From NCBI GenBank assembly GCA_017394445.1, contig JAFPYT010000386.1, positions 1 to 33,119 on the forward strand: a stretch of DNA of 33,119 bases, in the 5' to 3' direction. Position 1 is the first letter of the stretch. Each line of letters starts with the position of its first letter. This DNA comes from Bacteroidales bacterium. Lineage in GTDB: Bacteria; Bacteroidota; Bacteroidia; Bacteroidales; UBA3824. Below are positions 15,607 through 23,232 of the stretch, piece after piece. The position numbers were made by a program, and so were the translations under genes. The notes under the pieces are model-generated. The model searched no databases, was not told the origin of the DNA, and was given only the letters and a program-made list of their open reading frames with translations.

Positions 15607-17068
15607 GTTACTTAAAATATTAGTTTTAATTGTTGTAACCTGTGCGTTTACTTTAAATGCAGAGGGTCAAAATGAGTTTAGAAAACTTCATCGAGGATAT
15701 TCAGGACGAGGCTATTCTACTGTAAAGCCGTTTTTATCTAACCAAGAAGATATAAATATAATTTACGGTCCTGATTTGCCCCCAGCAGAATGGCCTTTTT
15801 ATGATTCCACAGGCAATCTAATTATTGACACCACCGAAATCAACCCTCGCAAAACTGTGGGTGAATGGTGCAAAGAGCATTTTTTTGAAACCAATTTTAT
15901 CACTGCCGAAAAAAACGATTGCAGCATCAATATCAACCCGCTCTTTATTTTTGAAGCCCGCAAAATGAATGGCAACGACACCTTATCGCTTCTCACTCGC
16001 AACACCCGCGGCATTGAGGCTTTTGGCAAATTAGGGGGGCATATCTCTTATTACACATCGTTTTACGAAAACCAAGGGGGATTTTTCCCCTACGAAAAGG
16101 AGTATATCGAAAAATACGACATTATTCCCGGGCAAGGACACGGCAAGGAATTTAAAGAAACGCAGTTAGACTGGGCGTGGGTAACGGGGCAAATCTACGT
16201 GCGTGCCAGCCGTAATTTGGAATTCGTGCTCGGATACGGCAAAAACTTTATCGGACACGGCTACCGCTCAATAATACTCTCCGACCAAGCGTTCAACTAT
16301 CCCTACGTGCGCTCGCAGGTAAGTTTATTTGACCGAGAATTGTTTTTCAACTCAATTTGGGCGCAGACACAGAGTTGGAACCACGATTCCGACTTTGTAA
16401 GCAACAATCACACATTCCACAATGCAGTCTACAACGTTCTCGGCTGGAATCCACCAGTGCTACGAGGCGTAAACCTTTCGATAATCCACGGCATTACGTG
16501 GAAGAAAAGCCAAAAAAGCAACTTTTTGGCAGCAGACCTAAGAGTTTCGCCATTTAGAGAGTTAAATATCTATGCGCAAGCACGTTACAACTGCGATGAT
16601 ATTCTCGACAAAAAAGTTGGCTATCAGGCCGGATTTGAAATATTTGATGTTTTTGAAATGCTGAAAATCAATGCTGTATTATCGTTTTTAAAAGGTGTTG
16701 GAGTACTTAGTCGCGACCGAAATCCTCTCCAATTGCATATTCAAGCCGAATACAACAGCAATTCATTAACCGAAATAGACCCGCTGCAAAAGCCTTACTC
16801 GTTTGCTCATTACGCCGAGCCGCTGCAATTTTCGTTAGATAGAGAAACGCTATTTATCTCAGACTTAACAATTTACAATCGTGTAGAAATATCCTTAATG
16901 CACTCCGACAGCAACATCCGCAAATACACCGACGTAAAACTCTCGCTCATAGCCAATAACACCACCGGCTGGCGCATCTACGGCGGCGGCTACAAACGCA
17001 ATGATGAAACGTACTTTTATGTTGGCACAAGTATATGTCCGGAGAGGAGGTATGAGAGGGAGATGTAG
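15599..17068 (+). CDS. Wzi-like capsule assembly outer-membrane barrel (first copy)
   Basis: 489 aa from a GTG start that overlaps the end of rsgA by 8 bases. This start gives a proper signal peptide (MNKLLKILVLIVVTCAFTLN, likely cleaved near residue 22); no ATG nearby does. The mature protein alternates short amphipathic strands as a beta-barrel, and the block VLGYGKNFIGHGYRSIILSD near residues 210-229 is the signature of Bacteroidota Wzi-family/RemB-like proteins. Wzi in E. coli helps attach capsule to the surface; RemB in Flavobacterium is tied to gliding. Which role applies here is not shown. A paralogue lies at 27411-28844. Confidence 0.85.
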   Translation: MNKLLKILVLIVVTCAFTLNAEGQNEFRKLHRGYSGRGYSTVKPFLSNQEDINIIYGPDLPPAEWPFYDSTGNLIIDTTEINPRKTVGEWCKEHFFETNFITAEKNDCSININPLFIFEARKMNGNDTLSLLTRNTRGIEAFGKLGGHISYYTSFYENQGGFFPYEKEYIEKYDIIPGQGHGKEFKETQLDWAWVTGQIYVRASRNLEFVLGYGKNFIGHGYRSIILSDQAFNYPYVRSQVSLFDRELFFNSIWAQTQSWNHDSDFVSNNHTFHNAVYNVLGWNPPVLRGVNLSIIHGITWKKSQKSNFLAADLRVSPFRELNIYAQARYNCDDILDKKVGYQAGFEIFDVFEMLKINAVLSFLKGVGVLSRDRNPLQLHIQAEYNSNSLTEIDPLQKPYSFAHYAEPLQFSLDRETLFISDLTIYNRVEISLMHSDSNIRKYTDVKLSLIANNTTGWRIYGGGYKRNDETYFYVGTSICPERRYEREM

Positions 17069-17094
17069 GGGGAAAGGAAACTACAAAGTGAATT

Positions 17095-17125
17095 TTTGGG
17101 GATTGCAAAAAAAGTTCTACCTTTG
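17095..17125 (+). promoter_or_regulatory. Promoter of the 17149-18837 operon
   Basis: TTTG (17095-17098), 19 bases, TACCTTTG (17118-17125), 23 bases before the ATG. Confidence 0.7.
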
Positions 17126-17148
17126 CCACCGGAAAAACAAAAATCAAA

Positions 17149-17598
17149 ATGAAGAGACTTTACGCTTTTGTAGAAAAACATTTCGATATAATTGAAACCA
17201 TTTTGGCAGTGGCTATTATGGTGTCGCTGTTTTTGTTGACGCAACTGGTGCCATATTCGCTGCAAATCTCGTTCGGTATACTTATTGCCGCCGCGGTGCT
17301 CTATTGGATAATGGCGGTGAGGCCGTTTGAAAAAAAAGTTTCGATTTTTAGAAACTTTACACGCCGCGTGGTGTGGAGTTCGTATATGATGTGGGCGTTG
17401 TCGCTGCTTATGAAACTTGGTTTTGAACAAAACGTTGACACCGACAAACTGTTCATTATCACAATGGCAGTGCTTGGCGTGGGATTAATCTGCATCCTGC
17501 TCAAAAGATTCAAACTCGGCGAAAAAGACCATTTTATGCCGATGCTTGCTAAAACATTGATATTCATATTGATATTAGCTTGGCTGATGTCGCTTTAA
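17149..17598 (+). CDS. Small integral membrane protein, unknown function
   Basis: 149 aa with four or five hydrophobic segments (about residues 12-33, 39-57, 77-92, 101-119, 132-149) separated by short basic loops; KRLYAFVEKHFD and RPFEKKVSIFR are charged cytoplasm-type turns. I do not recognise the family. It has its own promoter and lies 12 bases before the U32-family gene, so the two are probably co-transcribed. No catalytic motif is visible. Confidence 0.8.
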   Translation: MKRLYAFVEKHFDIIETILAVAIMVSLFLLTQLVPYSLQISFGILIAAAVLYWIMAVRPFEKKVSIFRNFTRRVVWSSYMMWALSLLMKLGFEQNVDTDKLFIITMAVLGVGLICILLKRFKLGEKDHFMPMLAKTLIFILILAWLMSL

Positions 17599-17610
17599 AA
17601 AGATAGGAAA

Positions 17611-18837
17611 ATGATAGAGATAATGTCGCCGGTGGGCAGTTTCGAGTCGCTTGCATCTGCTATTCAGGCAGGGGCTGGCTCGGTTTACTTTGGTCTCGGA
17701 AAACTTAATATGCGTGCGGGAAGTACCGTAAACTTTACCGAAGACGACCTCGAAAGTATTGTGTCGCTATGTCAGGAACACGGTGTAAAAACATACCTTG
17801 CCGTCAACACCATTATGTACGACACCGACATTGCCGAAATGCACCGCATTATCGACCTTGCCAAACAAAAACATATCACAGCAATAATTGCTTCTGATAC
17901 AGCCGTTTTAGAATATGCATTAAAACAAGGTGTTGAAATTCACGCCTCCACTCAATTAAATATCAGCAACATTGAGGCTGTAAATTTCTTCTCAAAATAT
18001 TGCGATGTAATGGTTCTTGCCCGAGAACTCACTCTCGACAAGGTAGTATACATTCATCAACAGATTAAAGAACAGAATATCCGCGGACCTAAGGGCGAAC
18101 TTGTGCGCATAGAGATGTTTGTGCACGGGGCGTTGTGTATGGCTGTTTCGGGCAAATGCTACCTGAGCCTTCACGAACTCGGACGCAGTGCCAACCGTGG
18201 AGCGTGTCTACAAGTGTGCCGCAGAGCCTACACCGTTAAAGACCGCGAATCTGACATTGAACTCGACGTTGAAAACGAATACATAATGTCGCCCAAAGAC
18301 CTCTGCACCATTGGTTTTATCGACAAGATACTTGCCGCCGGCGTAGAAGTGTTGAAAATCGAAGGTCGCGCCCGTCCGCCCGAGTATGTAAAACTCGTTA
18401 CCGAGGTATATCACGAAGCAGTTAAGGCGGTAGAAGAAGGCAGTTTCAACGCTGAAAAAGCCGAAAAATGGAAAGACCGCCTATCGGAAGTGTTCAACCG
18501 TGGATTTTGGGATGGATACTATCTTGGGCAGCGTCTCGGCGAATGGAACAATATGCACGGTTCAAAAGCCAAGTATCACAAAGAGTTTGTGGGCACGGTA
18601 AACAACTTTTTCAGTCGTCTGAGCGTAGCCGAAATATACATCAACAGCGGCAAAATCTCTGTTGGCGAGCGAGTTTTGATAATAGGACCCACCACTGGCA
18701 CAATAGATATGACCATCAGTGAAATCCGTTTCGACAACCGCAAGTCCGACACCGCCATCAAAGGCGACGTAATCTCCATCCCCGTACCAGAGAAAGTAAG
18801 ACGAAGCGACAAGTTGTATGTGTTGGTGGAGAATTAA
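17611..18837 (+). CDS. U32-family protein (TrhP/YegQ-like RNA hydroxylation type)
   Basis: 408 aa. The start [20 protein letters not shown] and the Cys motif [18 protein letters not shown] (Cys176, Cys183) with [12 protein letters not shown] (Cys199, Cys203) match the U32 family, where four cysteines hold an iron-sulphur cluster. The family was named a peptidase, but characterised E. coli members TrhP and RlhA hydroxylate tRNA and 23S rRNA pyrimidines with prephenate-derived chemistry, and UbiU/UbiV hydroxylate quinones. The length and C-terminal barrel (~330-408) fit TrhP best. It follows the membrane protein gene by 12 bases; the ahcY promoter overlaps its end. Confidence 0.85.
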   Translation: MIEIMSPVGSFESLASAIQAGAGSVYFGLGKLNMRAGSTVNFTEDDLESIVSLCQEHGVKTYLAVNTIMYDTDIAEMHRIIDLAKQKHITAIIASDTAVLEYALKQGVEIHASTQLNISNIEAVNFFSKYCDVMVLARELTLDKVVYIHQQIKEQNIRGPKGELVRIEMFVHGALCMAVSGKCYLSLHELGRSANRGACLQVCRRAYTVKDRESDIELDVENEYIMSPKDLCTIGFIDKILAAGVEVLKIEGRARPPEYVKLVTEVYHEAVKAVEEGSFNAEKAEKWKDRLSEVFNRGFWDGYYLGQRLGEWNNMHGSKAKYHKEFVGTVNNFFSRLSVAEIYINSGKISVGERVLIIGPTTGTIDMTISEIRFDNRKSDTAIKGDVISIPVPEKVRRSDKLYVLVEN

Positions 18838-18849
18838 TTTATTTTTTAC

Positions 18850-18857
18850 TACCTTTG
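18850..18857 (+). promoter_or_regulatory. Probable -7 box of the ahcY promoter
   Basis: TACCTTTG, 26 bases before the ahcY ATG. The nearest TTG (18823-18825) is 24 bases upstream, longer than usual, so only the -7 box is convincing. Confidence 0.5.
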
Positions 18858-18883
18858 CCCCATCATTAAAAATAAAAATAAAT

Positions 18884-20299
18884 ATGGAAAAATTCGACAA
18901 CACACTCCCCTACAAGGTTAAAGATATGAGTCTTGCCGCTTGGGGACGCAAAGAGATAGAACTTGCCGAGGCCGAAATGCCCGGACTTATGGCTTTGCGC
19001 AAAAAATACGCCGCCCAGCAGCCTCTCAAAGGCGCAAAAATTATGGGCTCGCTTCACATGACCGTTCAAACAGCAGTCCTGATCGAAACCCTCACCGCAC
19101 TTGGAGCACAGGTACGTTGGGCAAGTTGCAACATTTTCTCAACCCAAGACCACGCAGCGGCAGCCATTGCACAAGGCGGAGTACCAGTGTTTGCTTGGAA
19201 AGGCGAAAGTCTCGAAGAATATTGGTGGTGCACCGAGCAGGCTTTGACATTCGGCGACGGCGTTGGTCCCGACCTGATTGTTGACGACGGTGGCGACGCT
19301 ACCCTTATGCTCCACCTCGGCGTTGACGCAGAGAACAATCCCAAAATGCTCGACACACTGCCCAAAGGCGAAGACGCTGTGCAACTTTACAAACGCTTGA
19401 AATTCAACCTCGGCATCGACCCGCAGAAATTCCACAAACTTATCAAGAACGTTCGCGGAGTATCAGAGGAGACCACCACAGGCGTTCACCGTCTGTATCA
19501 GATGTTTGAGGCAGGCACTCTCCGTTTCCCAGCCATCAATGTAAACGACTCGGTAACAAAGAGCAAGTTCGACAACCTCTACGGCTGCCGCGAATCGCTC
19601 GCCGACGGTATCAAACGCGCCACCGACATTATGATTGCCGGCAAAGTGGCAGTAGTTTGCGGCTACGGCGACGTTGGCAAAGGCTGCGCTCGCAGTATGC
19701 GCGGATTCGGTGCAAGAGTAGTGGTAACAGAAGTTGACCCCATCTGCGCACTCCAAGCCGCTATGGAAGGCTTTGAAGTGGTAACAGTAGAAGACGCCCT
19801 TCCTTACGGCGACATATACGTAACCTGCACAGGCAACTGCGACATTATCACAGCCGAGCACATGACCGCCATGAAAGACAAGGCAATTGTCTGCAACATA
19901 GGCCATTTCGACAATGAAATCCAAGTTGCCGACCTCGAAAAAATCAAAGGCATCAAAAAAATCAACATCAAACCTCAGGTAGACCAATACATCTTCCCCG
20001 ACGGACACTCGATTATCCTCCTTGCCGAAGGACGTCTTGTTAACCTCGGATGCGCCACAGGTCACCCCTCGTTTGTAATGAGCAACTCGTTTACAAACCA
20101 AACCCTCGCGCAGTTGGATCTTTGGACCAAGAAATACGAAACAGGCGTTTACCGCTTGCCCAAATATCTCGACGAGGAAGTTGCCCGACTCCATCTCGAC
20201 CACGTAGGTGCAAAACTCACCAAACTCACCCAAAAACAAGCCGACTACATCGGCGTTCACGTTGAAGGTCCCTACAAGGCTGAGCATTACAGATACTAA
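18884..20299 (+). CDS. ahcY: S-adenosyl-L-homocysteine hydrolase
   Basis: 471 aa from the ATG at 18884; the frame stays open upstream, but that part lies across the promoter and has no family match. The enzyme splits S-adenosylhomocysteine to homocysteine and adenosine, closing the methyl cycle. Seen are [20 protein letters not shown] at the start, [16 protein letters not shown], the NAD-binding [13 protein letters not shown] (near residues 263-275), NIGHFDNEI, and the C-terminal KAEHYRY, which supplies a Lys and Tyr to the neighbouring subunit. The length matches bacterial forms with the internal insert. A strong terminator follows, so it is a single-gene transcript. Confidence 0.98.
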   Translation: MEKFDNTLPYKVKDMSLAAWGRKEIELAEAEMPGLMALRKKYAAQQPLKGAKIMGSLHMTVQTAVLIETLTALGAQVRWASCNIFSTQDHAAAAIAQGGVPVFAWKGESLEEYWWCTEQALTFGDGVGPDLIVDDGGDATLMLHLGVDAENNPKMLDTLPKGEDAVQLYKRLKFNLGIDPQKFHKLIKNVRGVSEETTTGVHRLYQMFEAGTLRFPAINVNDSVTKSKFDNLYGCRESLADGIKRATDIMIAGKVAVVCGYGDVGKGCARSMRGFGARVVVTEVDPICALQAAMEGFEVVTVEDALPYGDIYVTCTGNCDIITAEHMTAMKDKAIVCNIGHFDNEIQVADLEKIKGIKKINIKPQVDQYIFPDGHSIILLAEGRLVNLGCATGHPSFVMSNSFTNQTLAQLDLWTKKYETGVYRLPKYLDEEVARLHLDHVGAKLTKLTQKQADYIGVHVEGPYKAEHYRY

Positions 20300-20317
20300 A
20301 CAATTACACAATAAAAA

Positions 20318-20350
20318 ACGGATAGCAAACATTTGCTGTCCGTTTTTTTT
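20318..20350 (+). terminator. Terminator after ahcY
   Basis: Arms at 20318-20329 and 20332-20343 are complementary over 12 bases (one G-U), with the innermost pairs opening to form the loop, and eight T follow. Confidence 0.9.
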
Positions 20351-20405
20351 ATATTTCAACCGCAAAAATCAAATAACCATTTTTTAATTATATTCGTTAT
20401 AATAA

Positions 20406-20436
20406 TTGCATTTGTAATACAAATGATATATATTTG
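20406..20436 (+). promoter_or_regulatory. Promoter of the RHH antitoxin with palindromic operator in its spacer
   Basis: TTG (20406-20408), 20 bases, TATATTTG (20429-20436). A perfect 15-base palindrome, ATTTGTA-A-TACAAAT (20410-20424), fills the spacer. A second one, ATTGT-ATC-ACAAT (20443-20455), lies over the start of the transcript. This is the expected arrangement for autorepression by the RHH protein. Confidence 0.7.
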
Positions 20437-20469
20437 CAATCTATTGTATCACAATTAATCGTAAAAATT

Positions 20470-20739
20470 ATGGCAACAGCAGCAATCAGAAAACCCGTAT
20501 CATTTAGGTTAAAAGCCGACCTTATAGAAGAACTCAAAATTAAGGCTGCCCGAACAAACCGTTCGTTAAATAATTATGTTGAGAGTGTGCTTCTCGACAA
20601 TGTTTACGATGAGCCCAACGAAGTAACCAAAGCGGCCATTGAAGAAGTAAAAAATAGACAACATTATCCCGAAAACGAACTATATAACAGTGCAGCAGAA
20701 CTTTCAAAGGCACTTTTATCAGAATTAGACGCAGAATGA
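20470..20739 (+). CDS. Ribbon-helix-helix antitoxin (type II module)
   Basis: 89 aa from the ATG at 20470 (the frame opens 12 codons earlier, but that start lies in the promoter and operator). RKPVSFRLKADLIEELKIKA then ARTNRSLNNYVESVLLDNV (about residues 6-45) is a clear ribbon-helix-helix DNA-binding domain; the C-terminal half is charged and helical, suited to binding a toxin. Its stop codon overlaps an ATG (ATGA at 20736), the usual coupling to a toxin gene, but the toxin itself is broken (next entry). It may now act as an orphan regulator of its own promoter or antagonise related toxins. Confidence 0.85.
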   Translation: MATAAIRKPVSFRLKADLIEELKIKAARTNRSLNNYVESVLLDNVYDEPNEVTKAAIEEVKNRQHYPENELYNSAAELSKALLSELDAE

Positions 20740-20824
20740 AAAAGATATTTGGTTCGACGAAAAAAATAACGTAATTGAATTAGTTCGTTTAGGCACTCAC
20801 TCTGAACTATTTAAGAATAATTAA
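20736..20824 (+). pseudogene. Remnant of a RelE/YafQ-family toxin
   Basis: The ATG at 20736, overlapping the antitoxin stop, opens a frame of only 12 codons. In another frame, 20738-20824 encodes EKDIWFDEKNNVIELVRLGT followed by HSELFKNN and a stop, the characteristic C-terminus of YafQ/RelE mRNA interferases (L-x-R-x-G-T-H-S-x-L-F). A typical member has about 90 residues, so some 60 codons are lost and the frame shifted, leaving the start and the end. It cannot make a functional nuclease. Confidence 0.82.
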
Positions 20825-20828
20825 ACCT

Positions 20829-21350
20829 ATGCACTGCAACAATTTAGACGAGGTACGCGCAAATATCGACCGGATAGATAGCGCAATAATAGCCCTCATA
20901 GCCGAAAGGGGCGAATATGTGGCTCAGGCCGCTACCTTCAAAAAAAACGAGGAAGGCGTAAAAGACTCATCACGAGTAGAAAAAGTAATTCAAAAAGTGC
21001 GTTCCAAAGCCGAAACACTTGGAGCAGACCCCGATATGGTAGAAAAACTCTACCGACAAATGATAGCATCGTTTATCAAAAAAGAGATGGCAGAGTATAA
21101 CGAAAACCAACCTATAACCCTCTTAGACAATATCCATCGCATTTTCACCACCCCTATGGGTGCACAGCGTATTGCCAAAAACCTTTTGCTACCAGCCGAC
21201 ACCGACCCAGTGGAATATTGCAAACAAAAAATTCAATCGCCCCAATGCACCATCTCCCGCAACGGCAAAAACTATTACTGCACCATCGACGGCATTACAA
21301 TCACAGTTAACGCTAAGAGTTACACTATTATAACCGCGCATAAAATATAA
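20829..21350 (+). CDS. Chorismate mutase (AroQ type) fused to a DUF3781 domain
   Basis: 173 aa in two parts. Residues 1-90 are an all-helical chorismate mutase/isochorismate-pyruvate lyase domain: Arg10, Arg27 and Lys38 sit at the spacing of the PchB and AroQ active sites, with DSSRVEKVIQKVR (46-58), and Glu86 where many family members have Gln or Glu. Residues 95-173 match DUF3781: NIHRIFTTPMGAQRI (101-115), GKNYYCTIDGITITVNA and the end SYTIITAHKI. DUF3781 is normally a small stand-alone protein of unknown function. The gene begins 4 bases after the toxin remnant and ends 6 bases before ogt. A role in aromatic metabolism is possible but not shown by context. Confidence 0.82.
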   Translation: MHCNNLDEVRANIDRIDSAIIALIAERGEYVAQAATFKKNEEGVKDSSRVEKVIQKVRSKAETLGADPDMVEKLYRQMIASFIKKEMAEYNENQPITLLDNIHRIFTTPMGAQRIAKNLLLPADTDPVEYCKQKIQSPQCTISRNGKNYYCTIDGITITVNAKSYTIITAHKI

Positions 21351-21356
21351 TTCTAT

Positions 21357-21845
21357 ATGACCTTTCTCTACCCTACACCCTCCCCCCTCTCCCCTATCCT
21401 TCTATCTTCCGATGGCGAAGTACTTACAGGTCTGCACTTTATTAAAGGCGAGGCGGTGGTGGAGCAAGGCGGCTCTTTGCCAATATTTAAGGATGTAACC
21501 AAGTGGTTAGATGATTATTTTGCGGGAAAGAGACCGAATTATATACCTGAATATCAAATTAATAATGCAACTCCGTTTCGCAGAGAAGTTTTAGAAATCT
21601 TGAAGACCATACCATACAGCGAAACCATCACTTACGGCGAAATAGCCAACAAAATCGCAAAAAATCACAATATTAACAAAATGTCGGCACAGGCAGTTGG
21701 CGGTGCAGTGGGTTGGAATCCTATTGGAATAATTATACCTTGCCACAGGGTTTTGGGCGTGGGCAAAAAACTCACAGGTTACAGCGGAGGCATACACAAC
21801 AAAATTGGTCTATTGAATATTGAGGGGATAAAATTTGCTAACTAA
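21357..21845 (+). CDS. ogt: Methylated-DNA--protein-cysteine methyltransferase
   Basis: 162 aa. Repairs O6-alkylguanine by moving the alkyl group to its own cysteine. The C-terminal domain shows TPFRREVLEILKTIPYSETI then TYGEIA, the DNA-binding helix MSAQAVGGAVGWNP, the active site IPCHRV and the end YSGGIHNKIGLLNIEG. The N-terminal domain (1-70) is short and proline-rich at its start, as in other Ogt forms. It begins 6 bases after the chorismate mutase fusion and is probably the last gene of that transcript. Confidence 0.94.
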   Translation: MTFLYPTPSPLSPILLSSDGEVLTGLHFIKGEAVVEQGGSLPIFKDVTKWLDDYFAGKRPNYIPEYQINNATPFRREVLEILKTIPYSETITYGEIANKIAKNHNINKMSAQAVGGAVGWNPIGIIIPCHRVLGVGKKLTGYSGGIHNKIGLLNIEGIKFAN

Positions 21846-21864
21846 AAAATCTATAACCGAGAAC

Positions 21865-21895
21865 TTGCTTTTTTACAAATAATTCCATACGTTTG
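21865..21895 (+). promoter_or_regulatory. Promoter of the 21940 lipoprotein
   Basis: TTG (21865-21867), 20 bases, TACGTTTG (21888-21895), 44 bases before the ATG. Confidence 0.7.
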
Positions 21896-21939
21896 TAAAC
21901 TACAATTATATACATTACCAACCATAAACAAATGCAACA

Positions 21940-22611
21940 ATGAAAAAAATCTCGTTATTATTAGCCGCAGGGCTCACAATGCTTACCTTGTCAGCGTGCA
22001 ACAACGGCGGCAACACCAACAACGCCACCGAATCTGCCAACAATTCTGCCACCACTACTGGCGATTCTCAAACCTCCGACAACAGCGGCAACGCCACAAA
22101 ATCCGAAGCACAGGCGGCTATGATTCCTGGCAAACTCAACTTCGTGAACCTCAAAGATGGCGAGCAACCCGTTATGACCGCCTTGACGCTCAAAGGAAAC
22201 CAAGCCGGCTCTGTGGAATGGAATGACCGAAAGCCAGCCACCGAAGGCATCCGCTGCATCTTTAATCTGAACGAGTGGATAGAGTTTTATCCCGTGACCA
22301 ATGCAGAATACGGCATCAAGGTGTGGATTATCAAACACAAAGAAGACCAGAGCTTCTACCTGAAAAACAAGATGCGCGACCTGACACCCGGCTTTGTGCA
22401 AGGCGGCGACATCCGCAAGGACCCCGATGCCGAGGAAGGAAGCCCCTGGGGAAGTATGTATGTTAATCCTGACAACGCTGAGCCCGGTTACTACGACTTT
22501 GTATTCACTTACGAAGACAAGGTGTTTGCCACAATGCTCACAAAATTCTACAAAGAAGATGGTCTCGACAACAAATCCGACGAAGAATTGGAAAAACTGA
22601 TGAAGGAATAA
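21940..22611 (+). CDS. Lipoprotein, unknown function
   Basis: 223 aa. The signal peptide MKKISLLLAAGLTMLTLSAC ends in a lipobox with Cys20, so the mature protein is lipid-anchored. Residues 21-60 are a flexible linker rich in Asn, Thr, Ser and Gly. A folded domain (~62-205) follows, rich in aromatic and charged residues (WNDRKPATEGIRCIF, EWIEFYPVTNAEYGIKVWII, MYVNPDNAEPGYYDFVF), with the look of a small beta-sandwich; the end is an acidic helix. I do not recognise the family. It has its own promoter and terminator and is therefore a single-gene unit. Confidence 0.85.
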   Translation: MKKISLLLAAGLTMLTLSACNNGGNTNNATESANNSATTTGDSQTSDNSGNATKSEAQAAMIPGKLNFVNLKDGEQPVMTALTLKGNQAGSVEWNDRKPATEGIRCIFNLNEWIEFYPVTNAEYGIKVWIIKHKEDQSFYLKNKMRDLTPGFVQGGDIRKDPDAEEGSPWGSMYVNPDNAEPGYYDFVFTYEDKVFATMLTKFYKEDGLDNKSDEELEKLMKE

Positions 22612-22640
22612 ATTAATTGACGATAACACAACCATCACAA

Positions 22641-22680
22641 AAAAAGCACTGCAACCATTCGCAGTGCTTTTTATATTTTT
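22641..22680. terminator. Bidirectional terminator between the lipoprotein and tRNA-Arg
   Basis: A perfect 12-bp stem, AAAAAGCACTGC (22641-22652) with GCAGTGCTTTTT (22661-22672), and an 8-base loop. T runs occur on both strands, so it ends both convergent transcripts. Confidence 0.92.
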
Positions 22681-22681
22681 G

Positions 22682-22755
22682 TGACCCCGGCGGGATTCAA
22701 ACCCACGACCTCAGGAACCGGAATCCTACGTTCTATTCAGCTAAACTACGGGGCC
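22682..22755 (-). tRNA. tRNA-Arg (anticodon CCG)
   Basis: 74 bases on the minus strand folding into a full cloverleaf. The acceptor pairs GGCCCCG with CGGGGTC and leaves discriminator A. The D stem is GTTT/GAAC, the anticodon stem TAGGA/TCCTG with loop TTCCGGT, and the T stem GTGGG/CCCGC with loop TTTGAAT. The anticodon CCG reads CGG codons. CCA is not encoded. The D loop has GA where GG is usual and the T loop has T where C56 is usual, a matching pair of changes. The gene starts 6 bases after the stop of the SiaC-like gene. Confidence 0.95.
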
Positions 22756-22761
22756 TTTTAT

Positions 22762-23157
22762 CTATTCGCTTGGGCGCTCAATGAGTTCGATTGGAATTGA
22801 AAGGCAATCCTTGTAGCCCGAACCTTCGTCGAACATATCTTCGTCATAAGTTTCGTAAATCCAATCGATATGTATGTCGGAGCCTTCGGAATGTAGTTTC
22901 TCTAACCTTACCAATAGTTCGTAAACAACCTTGTTTGATGCCGAAGATAATATCGAAAACTCAAATTCTATTTTTATTTCACCTTTCCAAGTGGGGATAA
23001 GGGTGAGAAGTTTTTCGATAATAGGTGTGTAGAATTCTACCGCGTTTTCGGGAAACGAGGGGCCTTCGAACCTTACAAACCTCTTATCGCCGTCGATTAT
23101 TATCGCCGGTGTATCATCAGAGGCTTCGATTGTTAGTTTGTTGTCTACGAGTTCCAT
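22762..23157 (-). CDS. SiaC-family (DUF1987) regulatory protein
   Basis: 131 aa, acidic. RFVRFEGPSFPENAVEFYTP (about residues 26-45) and FEFSILSSASNKVVYELLVR (about 66-85) match DUF1987, the family of SiaC, an anti-anti-sigma-like protein whose phosphorylation on a Thr/Ser in the second block controls biofilm formation and c-di-GMP output in Pseudomonas. The phospho-acceptor region keeps serines (SSASNK), but which one is used cannot be told. No kinase or phosphatase partner is encoded nearby. It appears to share a transcript with tRNA-Arg, which begins 6 bases after its stop. Confidence 0.88.
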   Translation of the reverse strand: MELVDNKLTIEASDDTPAIIIDGDKRFVRFEGPSFPENAVEFYTPIIEKLLTLIPTWKGEIKIEFEFSILSSASNKVVYELLVRLEKLHSEGSDIHIDWIYETYDEDMFDEGSGYKDCLSIPIELIERPSE

Positions 23158-23215
23158 TTGCGCTGCGATTAGTTATAATTATTTTTTATCGGAATTAACC
23201 GACACTTTCAAGCCA

Positions 23216-23223
23216 CAAATGTA
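23216..23223 (-). promoter_or_regulatory. Probable -7 box for the SiaC-like gene
   Basis: TACATTTG on the minus strand, about 58 bases before the ATG. No TTG at the expected -33 distance, so confidence is moderate. Confidence 0.45.
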
Positions 23224-23232
23224 ATAAAAATT

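Noticed and set aside
19463-20365. 300-codon open frame on the minus strand
   Set aside because: Antisense to ahcY, a highly conserved gene; the codon pattern of ahcY alone explains the open frame, and the protein has no recognisable domain.
17611-21350. Functional link between the U32-family protein (prephenate-using relatives) and the chorismate mutase domain
   Set aside because: They are in separate transcripts with a terminator and other genes between; shared chemistry alone is too thin.
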